Shown in pieces: positions 56,349 through 64,000 of a DNA stretch of 64,000 bases. The translations under genes and the position numbers were made by a program. The notes below the pieces were generated by a model, which did not search any database, was not told the DNA's origin, and was given only the letters and a program-made list of their open reading frames with translations. The stretch is from Anthonomus grandis grandis. Its lineage: Eukaryota; Arthropoda; Insecta; Coleoptera; Curculionidae. Each line of letters opens with the position of its first letter. Within the stretch, counting starts at the first letter, position 1. Location of the stretch: positions 40,589,127 to 40,653,126 of the forward strand of contig NC_065567.1 of assembly GCF_022605725.1 (NCBI RefSeq). Direction: 5' to 3'.

Positions 56349-57860
56349 CTATTCCAAAGAATCGTAATCATCATCAAGACCATTATTAAAAGGCTTTAAG
56401 TCTTTAATATGCCATTTACCGGCATTAGAACCATCTTCATTAGACAAAATATAAACCAGATTTGACAACTTTTTGCGGACAATACTGTGTACATACTTGG
56501 GAACTAGTTTAGAAGTAAACTTATCAACAGCGCTAGATAAAACTTTATTCTTACGCCAAACATGATGACCTACATTAAATGAGACATCTCTCTTACGCAA
56601 GTTGTAAGCTTTAGAGTTTCTCTCATAGGCAGTATGAAGTTTATTTTTTACCTCTGTAAATATCTCTTTCAAACCTTTCAGGTTCTCAGCATAAGTATTC
56701 CTATCTCCTGGGCAAATTTCCTCATCAATTTGAATATCCGTTCTAATTAACGTTCGTATAATAATTTCCTGATAAAGGAATATGCCTCCCATAAACTAAA
56801 AATGAAGGGGTGAAATTCGACTCCTTCAATATACGGACAAAACTTTTCAATATTAAAAAGGACAGCCAAGCACTCTCGCTCAACAACAGAATAATTTCTG
56901 TCAGTTTTAGTGAGAGACCTGCTTGCATAAGCAATAACCTTTTCTTTTCTTCCCCATCTATCATCTGAGTCAATACTCCTCCTAAACCTGTATCACTGGC
57001 ATCACTCTGAACAACAAATCTCCTTGAAAAATCTGGTTGTGAAAGGATTGGTGACGAAACTAACAACTGCTTTATTTTGATAAATGAAGCCTCTGCGGCA
57101 TCAGTCCATATAATTGATTGACCCTTTTTCCGTCCTTTAAGTAGATCATTAATAGGAGACATCAAAGTAGAAAAATCTTTGATAAAACGGCGATACCAGG
57201 AGCAAAGTCCTACAAAACGCTTAATTTCCGTAGTCGTCTTTGGACGAGGATAATTGATCAAAACAGAGACCTTATCTGGATCAGTCCTAAGAGAATTCGA
57301 ACCCGCGATATAACCTAGGAATTTTAAAGAGGTTTTAAATAAATCACATTTTTCTAAATTGACCGTAAGTCCAGCCTCTTGCAATTTTTGCTTAATTTCA
57401 CATAAGAGATTAATATGAGACTACTTGACCAGCAACAGTTCGCTGTTCCTCAGAAAGCTCTTCCAATGAAAACAAACCAGGACAACCACCTATAAAATCC
57501 AAAGGGAAATTCTCCAAGACATCAAGCTGATGACCACAAAAATCACTTCTAATATGCCACAAGCTATCATGAAAGTCTACTAAAATTCCAAACTGTTGCA
57601 GAATCACAACCAAAAATAAATGCTTGGGACAGAGAAGGTACAACTAAAGCATTCACAATCTCGCAATGATTATTAATATAGACAGGTAAATCAACAGTTT
57701 CTTTTACCACCTGCCTTTTACCATCAGCAGTACAAACATTTTTAAGCTCTGTCTTGTTAATTTCTAGTCCCAATTTATTTAAAATACCTAAACCCTTAGA
57801 GCCTACAACTGAAGAGGTAGCTTCATAATCAAGCAAAACTGTAATGGGCAAATCAAACAA
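56349..57860 (-). pseudogene. pol: Gypsy pol remnant with internal deletions
   Basis: The protease begins ITVLLDYEATSSVVG at about 57845: the active-site Asp-Ser-Gly is changed to Asp-Tyr-Glu. The N-terminal RT linker follows (57643-57410), then the sequence jumps to EAGLTVNLEKCDLFKTSLKF (57380), the end of the RT palm, so the YxDD region is deleted. RT thumb (KRFVGLCSWYRRFIKDFS) and the start of RNase H (VVQSDASDTGLGGVLTQM) are present. After a frameshift it jumps again to the integrase end (SNFTPSFLVYGRHIPL) and a C-terminal WRKNKVLSS and GKWHIKDLKPF region (56792-56349). No complete enzyme remains. Confidence 0.88.
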
Positions 57861-58097
57861 CTTTACATGTATATATGGTCTATTACCTAAAGGTTATTGA
57901 TGAATAGGGGTGAAATTTGTTCTTGAGAGCAAACTTTATTTTTTATAATAGTAGTTTTCATGAAATCAGAAACCTTAGCAAGCCAATGTTCCCAGCTCAA
58001 TTTGTTAAAATAGTTAGGTTTAAAATTTAAGTTTTTAAAAGATGTGTTTAATTTACATTTTTTACAATCTTTTACTTTGACATTTGGTTCTCCACAT

Positions 58098-59117
58098 TTA
58101 TATTTTATTTTTATTCTTCAAATATTCAGATTCTTCAAGTTTTCTGCAAAGCTCAGAAAGTTGAGAAATGGAATTAATTTCTATTAAAGCCAATCTATCA
58201 ATGAAGTCAGGCAACAAATTATTTTTAACAAACTTAATCTTAGTACATTCTGCTGGCACATGAGAAAGCCTAGCAAAAAGAACCTCCAAATGAGCAATGA
58301 AAACTATAGTATTTTCTCCCTTCTTTTGCTTTCTTTTCTTAATTTGATCCCAAATTTCATCTTCTATATCATCATGTAAAAAATCTCTTTTTAATTTATT
58401 TACTAGGGAACACCAATCACCAACAGTTGACTTGACACTCCTAAACCACACAAATGCATCACCAATAAAAAATTCTGCTGCAGACTGAAATAATGTATCC
58501 TCAGATACATCTCGAGCCTGAGCCAATTCAGTTAAGGTTTCCAAAAAATTATAAAGTTTACGAGAATCTCCATTAAACTTAACTTGCCATTCACTAATAG
58601 GAACATTTCGAGTAGCACAATGGACTATTGGAGCAGCTACATTTACAACTGGAGTAGAGGAATGAGTTACTGGTTCTGAATCAGCATTGGGAAAAAATTT
58701 GTCAAAAAGATCAGCTTCAAGACCTAGACAAGTGGCTGTAATTTCCTGACTATAAGCTTGAATTTCTTCAGCTTTTTCTTCAAACATAGGAATTCTTTTA
58801 GCCCTACCAGCTGCATGAGACAAACGAGATTTCATTTGAGCAACAGTTGAATCAGAAGCTATACCCTCAAATTCTTCAATGACACTTGCAATGGAATCTA
58901 AACTCTTTTTAATGTCTGCTCTTTCCTTATCATAATCTAATTTAACTTCCTGTAAAGTTATGCTAGATCCCGGAGAAGCTTGTTCCTTTTTTAGAATTCT
59001 CAATAAAATCCTTCTTTTGTCAGCAACATTCCTAACAGTAGCAACTGAACGAATTTTCAATTCATAATCCAGTTCATGTTCTAACAAATGATTAGGTTGG
59101 AAATTATACAAATCCAT
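58098..59117 (-). CDS. gag: Gypsy gag protein, open
   Basis: 339 codons from ATG 59117. The N-terminal half is helical and charged, coiled-coil-like. The second half has the retrotransposon gag signature: WQVKFNGDSRKLYNFLETL, FFIGDAFVWFRSV, DWCSLVNKLKRDFL and a VFIAHLEVLFARLSHVP stretch. Just after the stop, another frame encodes YKCGEPNVKVKDCKKC (about 58085-58035), a Cys-rich knuckle that may belong to the same protein through a frameshift. Unlike pol this frame is fully open, although the element is otherwise defective. Confidence 0.85.
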   Translation of the reverse strand: MDLYNFQPNHLLEHELDYELKIRSVATVRNVADKRRILLRILKKEQASPGSSITLQEVKLDYDKERADIKKSLDSIASVIEEFEGIASDSTVAQMKSRLSHAAGRAKRIPMFEEKAEEIQAYSQEITATCLGLEADLFDKFFPNADSEPVTHSSTPVVNVAAPIVHCATRNVPISEWQVKFNGDSRKLYNFLETLTELAQARDVSEDTLFQSAAEFFIGDAFVWFRSVKSTVGDWCSLVNKLKRDFLHDDIEDEIWDQIKKRKQKKGENTIVFIAHLEVLFARLSHVPAECTKIKFVKNNLLPDFIDRLALIEINSISQLSELCRKLEESEYLKNKNKI

Positions 59118-60300
59118 GGTGTCAAAAAAAATTGATCTAAAGAATTAAAATTAAATCCAAAAAAAAATTAAATGTCTGAAATGACCTCACCTAAGAAACT
59201 TGATGGCATGAAATGAAATTGATCTAGGTTGATTTTATATGACAAAACAATATGAGACCACAATATCTCTCAAAAATTGTAGAATTAAAACAATGTCAGT
59301 GGCACAATGATGCATAAACCTTTGTTTAAGGAATGACTTTAAAAAAATTGTACAGACAAATTTAAACTTTTAGTGAGCCAAAACTAATGTTTTTTCTAAA
59401 TATGGAATTGCTTAATTGTTCAAATTAAACACAATTGTAAATAGTCTGAGTTGGTTCTACTCTGTAGATTTGAAAAATTGCAGTATTAAATGTTACTGTA
59501 TGTAATAGCACTCATTAGTTTTGGGTATATCAAAATTGAAGAATAATAGTTTTAAAACAATTTATTAATCTGTATCACCTTGTATAACACATGCATATGT
59601 TACTCATAAATTATATTCCTTCCAAAAACTATAAGTCAGAATAGCATTTCAAATCCTAAATACATTTGCCATATAGAAACCTAAATGAAGTGGTGACACC
59701 ATGTATAGTTAAAATGTGAATTTCCACAACTATCCAAAAAAATTTAAATTTACTCAGCAATACTTCCGGAATCCAGAATAATAAAGGAAGTGAAATGTTT
59801 ACAAGTATAAACTTCTCAAGGTTTAATTTAAAGATATTTATAATAAATATTTTACTTTTCTAATTGTGATCCATTACAATTCAATCCATTACAATCATTA
59901 AAGATATCTTGTCCCTAAAAAACTATTAAAATCCTCTTAATGTCCCTGAACACTATGCAAGTAAGTACATACTTTCTTATACACCCAACATATACTCAAC
60001 ACACTGTATTGTCACAAATTGTCAAATCATAGTCCTTAACAAGGATACCTCGAAAAACAATAAATATCATATATAAACACTTTCCTAGCAAGGGTTTTCC
60101 TCCAATTTGTATACACTCTGTATACCAACAATTACTAATAAAATTATGGCCAATAAATTATAACCAAAGTTGATATTTGCATTACTCAAAAACATTAAGC
60201 ATTACTTGAGATTCAAAGCACTCTAAAACTCCACCCATCAATATTTTGAAAAAATTAAGTGATTCTTAAAATAGATCAATAAAAATAGCCAATCTGGGCC
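59118..60300 (-). other. 5' leader of the gypsy element
   Basis: About 1.2 kb of AT-rich noncoding sequence between the primer site and gag. No open frame, and no hairpin array like that at the 3' side, was noticed. Confidence 0.6.
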
Positions 60301-60318
60301 CCACGTTTATGGGCGTCA
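60301..60318 (-). promoter_or_regulatory. Primer-binding-site-like sequence
   Basis: Minus-strand TGACGCCCATAAACGTGG starts about five bases after the 5' LTR end. It resembles the TGGCGCCCA-AACGTGG primer region of gypsy elements with two changes. The tRNA is not assigned. Confidence 0.55.
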
Positions 60319-60323
60319 TTTTC

Positions 60324-61754
60324 TACGGCGTTAACTTTACAGTGTTACTATTTTGCCAAGAGTTTGCAGTTGATTGATATTGGAGGCTTGGGATTGTTCG
60401 AAGCTTCACTTATGACTGGCTATTAAAAAATATAATCTTGATTATAATTATTAAATAGAGGGCGCCACTTAGTTTTTTTTTTTTATAAATGAAAGAAAAC
60501 TAAGAAAAAAGATTTGGTATATAGGTATCAATTAACAATTAAATGACCCTGGATAAAGTAGATTTAAAGAGACAAAAGAAAAATTATCTTAACAATACAA
60601 CCAAATTATATTTACATCAAAGATAAGCATACACCTCATGTTCTAATCTGTTAAATGTTAATAATTTACTATAAATTAAAATATGAATAATGTTGATATG
60701 ATTAAAATAAGTTTGACAAAAGTAATATTTAAATTATGATTAAGCTACTAGGTAGATTTCAGCACTTGAAAAATAAATTGCAATTATTAAAGTTTTTAGA
60801 AAATATTTGTATTACGCAGGGGAAAGTTCATGAACCTTTTTTACCTAAGGCATATTAGCCTTAACCGAGTTATATCTACTTAACTACCAAAAAAGGTACT
60901 GAAAAATACTGAACAAAAAATAACTAAAAGTATAGATACAAAATTGACTTATTAAATTAAGATATTGATTAATTATTTGTAGCAATAAATTAAAATTAAA
61001 GGTATATTAACAAAAATTTAAATAAGTGAGAGAAATCTATGGTTAATAATATTTAAATAAATGGAATAAACTGGCCTGTATATTCCTCCAAGAAATGAAC
61101 GGCTGGCCTCCAAAATCGAGGCTGTGAATGTATGCCATTTGTAGCTTAGCTATCCGGACTGGGAATATCTAATACTAGCTCTAACTCTGGCTCCAGCTCC
61201 ACAGCTTACAGCAATTTCCCGGGGAAATCAAAATCCTGCCGCCATCAACAATTGAAGAAGAATAAAGAGGAAAACGGAAAAGTAAAACCCTAAAACAACG
61301 ATTGCCATTGTATTCACTGTGGATAAAAATGAAGGGCGTTCAAAATGTGACACACTCACATCAAAATCTCGGGCATCCTGCACCAGAATTATGAAATAAA
61401 CAGTTCCCTAAAGGAACAAGATTAAGGACTATAAATTATAAACCATATTCCTGCTTTCTCCCACTGGCCACTTCCTGCTTCACACATTTCGGAAATAAAA
61501 AACTGGCCTTTTACGTGCGCTTCTACCTGCGACACGGGAACAAGTCCTCGAAAAATGGATGCAGTACCGACTAAATAAGTTACGACCCCACCTCTCGCCT
61601 GAGCTGTCAATGTCAATCCAATCAGAGAAAACATCAATCAAGACCAACCAGATCGATAAAAGAAGTTGACTGAAATTATTAATATAATTATTGAAATTAA
61701 TGAAATATCAATGGAGCGTAAGTGAAAATAAGAGTAGAAAAATAAAACGCTACA
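60324..61754 (-). repeat. 5' LTR, 1431 bp
   Basis: Partner of 53580-55101. Its inner end (TACGGCG instead of TGTGGCG on the plus strand) carries two changes in the short terminal inverted repeat. It has lost about 100 bp between CCAACCAGA and TCGATAAAA. Confidence 0.92.
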
Positions 61755-61760
61755 AGACAA

Positions 61761-62112
61761 AATTAACTTTATACATAGATATCAATATCTAAATAAATTT
61801 CAAAATGCTTTAAAGGCAATAAAAAATTAGTAATTTCATCTATCTACCTAATATCTATATTAAAAAAACATAACTATACTTTTATTTTATTAATTGAAAC
61901 TTCCTTTTTTAAAAACAATACGTTTAATTAAAAAGAAGAATACAATTAAAGCAACTTACAAACTAACATGGAGTTTGCTTAAAGACTACCGTTTAATGAC
62001 TAATTTGCGCCTGCAAAGCAACTGGTATATATATAAAATAAATGCTGAACAAGCTGGATGAAGCGAAAGAGAATGAATAAAAATATACATAGGCATAAAT
62101 GGCCATATAACT
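61761..62112 (-). repeat. 3' LTR of an errantivirus-like element
   Basis: Read on the minus strand it starts AGTTATATGG right after a purine tract and ends GTTAATT, the AGTTA...AATT form of errantivirus LTRs. A TATATATATA box lies at about 62024-62033 and AATAAA near 61880. The AGAC duplication of the 53580-61754 element abuts its outer end. Confidence 0.7.
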
Positions 62113-62122
62113 CCTCCCCTCT
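62113..62122 (-). promoter_or_regulatory. Polypurine tract
   Basis: Minus-strand AGAGGGGAGG directly before the LTR start and partly adjacent to the env stop codon. Confidence 0.75.
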
Positions 62123-63760
62123 TTAGGTCTCAGAAAACCGGGGTTGGTTTTTGAGGGATGTTAATTCTATGTCCATTTTTACATTATTCCTATGTTTCCT
62201 ACAATAGTAATAATACATACATGCTACAAGAATAATTATAATAATTATAATTATCAATAATGTGATTGATAGTCCTGAATTTACAATATCGAAATCTTTC
62301 AGAGGGTGTACAGATAATCGCTGAGCGTTCTCTAAATCTTCTTTTATGTTTTCAAGATTGATTTCTGTAAGTTCCAGAGGTTCAATATTTTGTACTAATT
62401 GATCGTCAATAGTTATTGAAGGCAATTTAAGTCTTAGACTAATAGTTTCTGGTTCTTGTGAATCATAAACCTTGTCTTTAATTTTTACATTGCATTCCGA
62501 AGGAATAATAAGGGATGGTTTATTAAGTGTTTCAATGCTGTGTTGATTTGGACATGTAAGGTAAATGTTTTGTTCTAGAGCTGGAATTACTATGATAGAA
62601 TTATCACTTAATTGTGTAGCAGATGTATCTGTGTATTTAACAGGTATCATAGGGCAATGGCTTGTCAAGTTAATAGTTTGAATGATACAAGGTTCATTCT
62701 GACTCAATAGGTAATTTTGGCATAAAAACATGTCTTCTATTTTATAACAACTTTCTTTCACGTTGTAAAAATCATTACTTGATCTTAATAGATAGGGGTT
62801 GTTAATTTTTACTATTTGCCTATTAATGGGAATTGGATAAATGTGATAAAACATATAGGGATTATTAGATATTAAAGGGATCCCTACGTAAAATATGATT
62901 AGGTCGTTTTTTATGGTTACATCCGCATGTGCGACTTCATAATATTTGATAATATTATCAAAAGGAATTCTGGTTTTTGGGTCAAGTTTCATAATGATGT
63001 CATTTAACTGCTGATATTTAAAAATGCTATGGTGCATGATGTTAATTTCGGCGAAGGTTATCGCGGTTTGTACATTGTTGTACGTCTCATATAATATGCG
63101 AATATTATTTTCTACATTGTCGAGTAAGAGAATAAAATAAGATGTTATGGTGGCGGATTGTGTTAACTGTTTCAAATCATTGACCTGGGTCATTAACTTT
63201 TGTTGATTGTTTTTAATATTACTCAGCTGTAAGTCTATATCTTTGGTTAAATTTTTAACAATGGTCTGGGTTAAAGAAATATCATGGTGTAAGATATTTT
63301 GATTGTCTTGCAGGGTTTTAATATATTTATTATAACGTTCTGCATCATCATCGTCTAGGGTTCCAAACAAGAACTTTTGAGCTTTACCAATAATATTAAA
63401 TAATCCTCTTTTAAATCTCGTTTGTGGTGTGGTATAATGTTCAATAAATAATTCAATCGATTTTATTTGATCGAATAAGTTATTTGTTCTGGTTAAGAGT
63501 AATTTATATAGGGAATAATAGGGTGATGTTACGCTAATATTGCCAAGGGTCTTATTGATTTGTAATAGGGTGGATTTTGTTATATCTAGGCAATCCTTCA
63601 TATTAGTTAAATTTACATGATAGTATACATGATGGTAATTGGTAACTATATAACTATTTCCTTGATAGACTGGCAGCAAGGGATTGGTTAATTCTTCTAT
63701 TTTATATTGAGCGTCTATTCCGATTAGTAGTGGAAGTAATAAGATTATTACAATCCTCAT
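62123..63760 (-). CDS. env: Envelope glycoprotein of a second errantivirus-like element
   Basis: An uninterrupted frame of 545 codons from an ATG. Residues 1-17 form a classic signal peptide. A furin-type RFKR site at 115-118 is followed by a Gly-Leu fusion-peptide-like segment and a GTLDDDD motif matching the GNLDNND of the 32.7-34.2 kb Env. The ectodomain has Asn glycosylation motifs and paired Cys. A transmembrane segment, almost all Ile, lies at about 497-515, followed by a Tyr/Cys-rich and basic tail. The two Env proteins share layout but are strongly diverged, so these are different lineages. Here the ATG and signal peptide are encoded directly, unlike in the 32.7-34.2 kb frame. Confidence 0.9.
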   Translation of the reverse strand: MRIVIILLLPLLIGIDAQYKIEELTNPLLPVYQGNSYIVTNYHHVYYHVNLTNMKDCLDITKSTLLQINKTLGNISVTSPYYSLYKLLLTRTNNLFDQIKSIELFIEHYTTPQTRFKRGLFNIIGKAQKFLFGTLDDDDAERYNKYIKTLQDNQNILHHDISLTQTIVKNLTKDIDLQLSNIKNNQQKLMTQVNDLKQLTQSATITSYFILLLDNVENNIRILYETYNNVQTAITFAEINIMHHSIFKYQQLNDIIMKLDPKTRIPFDNIIKYYEVAHADVTIKNDLIIFYVGIPLISNNPYMFYHIYPIPINRQIVKINNPYLLRSSNDFYNVKESCYKIEDMFLCQNYLLSQNEPCIIQTINLTSHCPMIPVKYTDTSATQLSDNSIIVIPALEQNIYLTCPNQHSIETLNKPSLIIPSECNVKIKDKVYDSQEPETISLRLKLPSITIDDQLVQNIEPLELTEINLENIKEDLENAQRLSVHPLKDFDIVNSGLSITLLIIIIIIIILVACMYYYYCRKHRNNVKMDIELTSLKNQPRFSET

Positions 63761-63779
63761 TTCCGTTCCTGAAAAATAA

Positions 63780-64000
63780 TTACGAACGTCGTTTAATATT
63801 TTTAGGATGTCTTTGACCTTTAAATTTGGTTATTTTATATTTTGGTTGTAACTTCTGAGGTAATTTCCGCGGAGTACCTACTAATTGATTAGTAGCTTCG
63901 GGAATTTCTGGCTCATTTTCGCGTTTCTTGTTTAGTTTAGATAGAACATTTGCCTTTTTAGCATTTAATTTTGAATTAATATTTTCATTTAATTCTTTGA
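63780..64000 (-). CDS. pol: Pol C-terminus (partial, runs off the window)
   Basis: The minus-strand frame ending KGQRHPKNIKRRS at a TAA (63782-63780) is Lys/Arg-rich (KANVLSKLNKKREN, LPQKLQPKYKITKFK), typical of the basic tail after the integrase in errantivirus Pol. It ends about 20 nt before the env ATG. The rest of pol, gag and the 5' LTR lie beyond 64000. Confidence 0.75.
   Translation of the reverse strand, partial: KELNENINSKLNAKKANVLSKLNKKRENEPEIPEATNQLVGTPRKLPQKLQPKYKITKFKGQRHPKNIKRRS

Larger units (their letters stand above)
53580..61754 (-). mobile_element. Ty3/gypsy retrotransposon with 1.4-1.5-kb LTRs, deleted pol
   Basis: Bounded by two long direct repeats and a 4-bp AGAC duplication (53576-53579 and 61755-61758), which proves insertion as one unit. 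LTR ends carry short inverted repeats (TGTGGCGTT against AACGCTACA). Gag and pol remnants lie on the minus strand. A primer-site-like sequence and a purine tract lie inside the LTRs. Coding capacity is lost: pol lacks the RT palm and most of the integrase. It must have moved with enzymes from elsewhere, or decayed after insertion. Confidence 0.92.

Noticed and set aside
62123..63760. Assigning this env to the 53580-61754 gypsy element
   Set aside because: The AGAC duplication closes that element at 61758, and env has its own purine tract and LTR at 61761-62122.

Overview
The window looks like gene-poor, AT-rich chromosomal DNA of an insect. The basis is the mobile-element set (errantivirus-like env-bearing retroelements, BEL/Pao, RNase H-bearing non-LTR elements, DD41D mariner relatives), spliceosomal GT-AG introns and AATAAA signals. 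The order is not certain; the density and diversity of elements fit a large-genome insect such as a beetle. No rRNA, tRNA or CRISPR array was seen.

Layout. 1-10.8 kb: almost featureless AT-rich DNA with one decayed Tc1-like remnant (6.9-7.2 kb). 10.8-13.6 kb: a complete DD41D (rosa/Visitor-type) transposon with ~600-bp terminal inverted repeats (TIRs) and an intron-containing transposase. 13.6-18.1 kb: a long-LTR fragment split by an RNase H-bearing non-LTR element and a hAT-like element. 18.1-19.3 kb: 5' end of an errantivirus/Ty3 element. 19.8-20.8 kb: a third-lineage DD41D transposase. 21.1-23.1 kb: a decayed zinc finger / tyrosine recombinase / SANT-like gene (Crypton-like). 23.6-26.2 kb: a chimeric head-to-head DD41D element. 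26.3-30.9 kb: a Ty3/gypsy element with broken gag-pol. 31.3-40.2 kb: another DD41D element into which a 7.4-kb env-bearing retrovirus-like element has inserted. 40.3-44.7 kb: BEL/Pao ruins. 45.3-49.7 kb: a ~240-bp satellite array interrupted by a jockey/CR1-type fragment. 49.7-51.4 kb: 5' LTR and gag of a relative of the 32-40 kb element. 52.4-53.35 kb: four minus-strand exons of an unrecognised cellular gene, apparently decaying. 53.6-61.75 kb: a complete Ty3/gypsy unit with 1.4-1.5-kb LTRs, a deleted pol and a run of covarying stem-loops. 61.76-64 kb: 3' part of another env-bearing errantivirus-like element running off the window.

How the parts relate. Target-site duplications date the nesting: CGCA around the 32459-39867 retroelement (inside a DD41D element), AGAC around 53580-61754 (beside an errantivirus LTR), TA around two DD41D elements, and a 13-bp duplication around the non-LTR element. 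The youngest insertion is the 32459-39867 element: its two LTRs differ only by a 2-nt indel and gag, pol and env are all open. The main leads are that element's expression signals, the split cellular gene at 52.4-53.35 kb, the transposase intron, the inverted chimera at 24-26 kb, and the stem-loop array at 55.8-56.25 kb.
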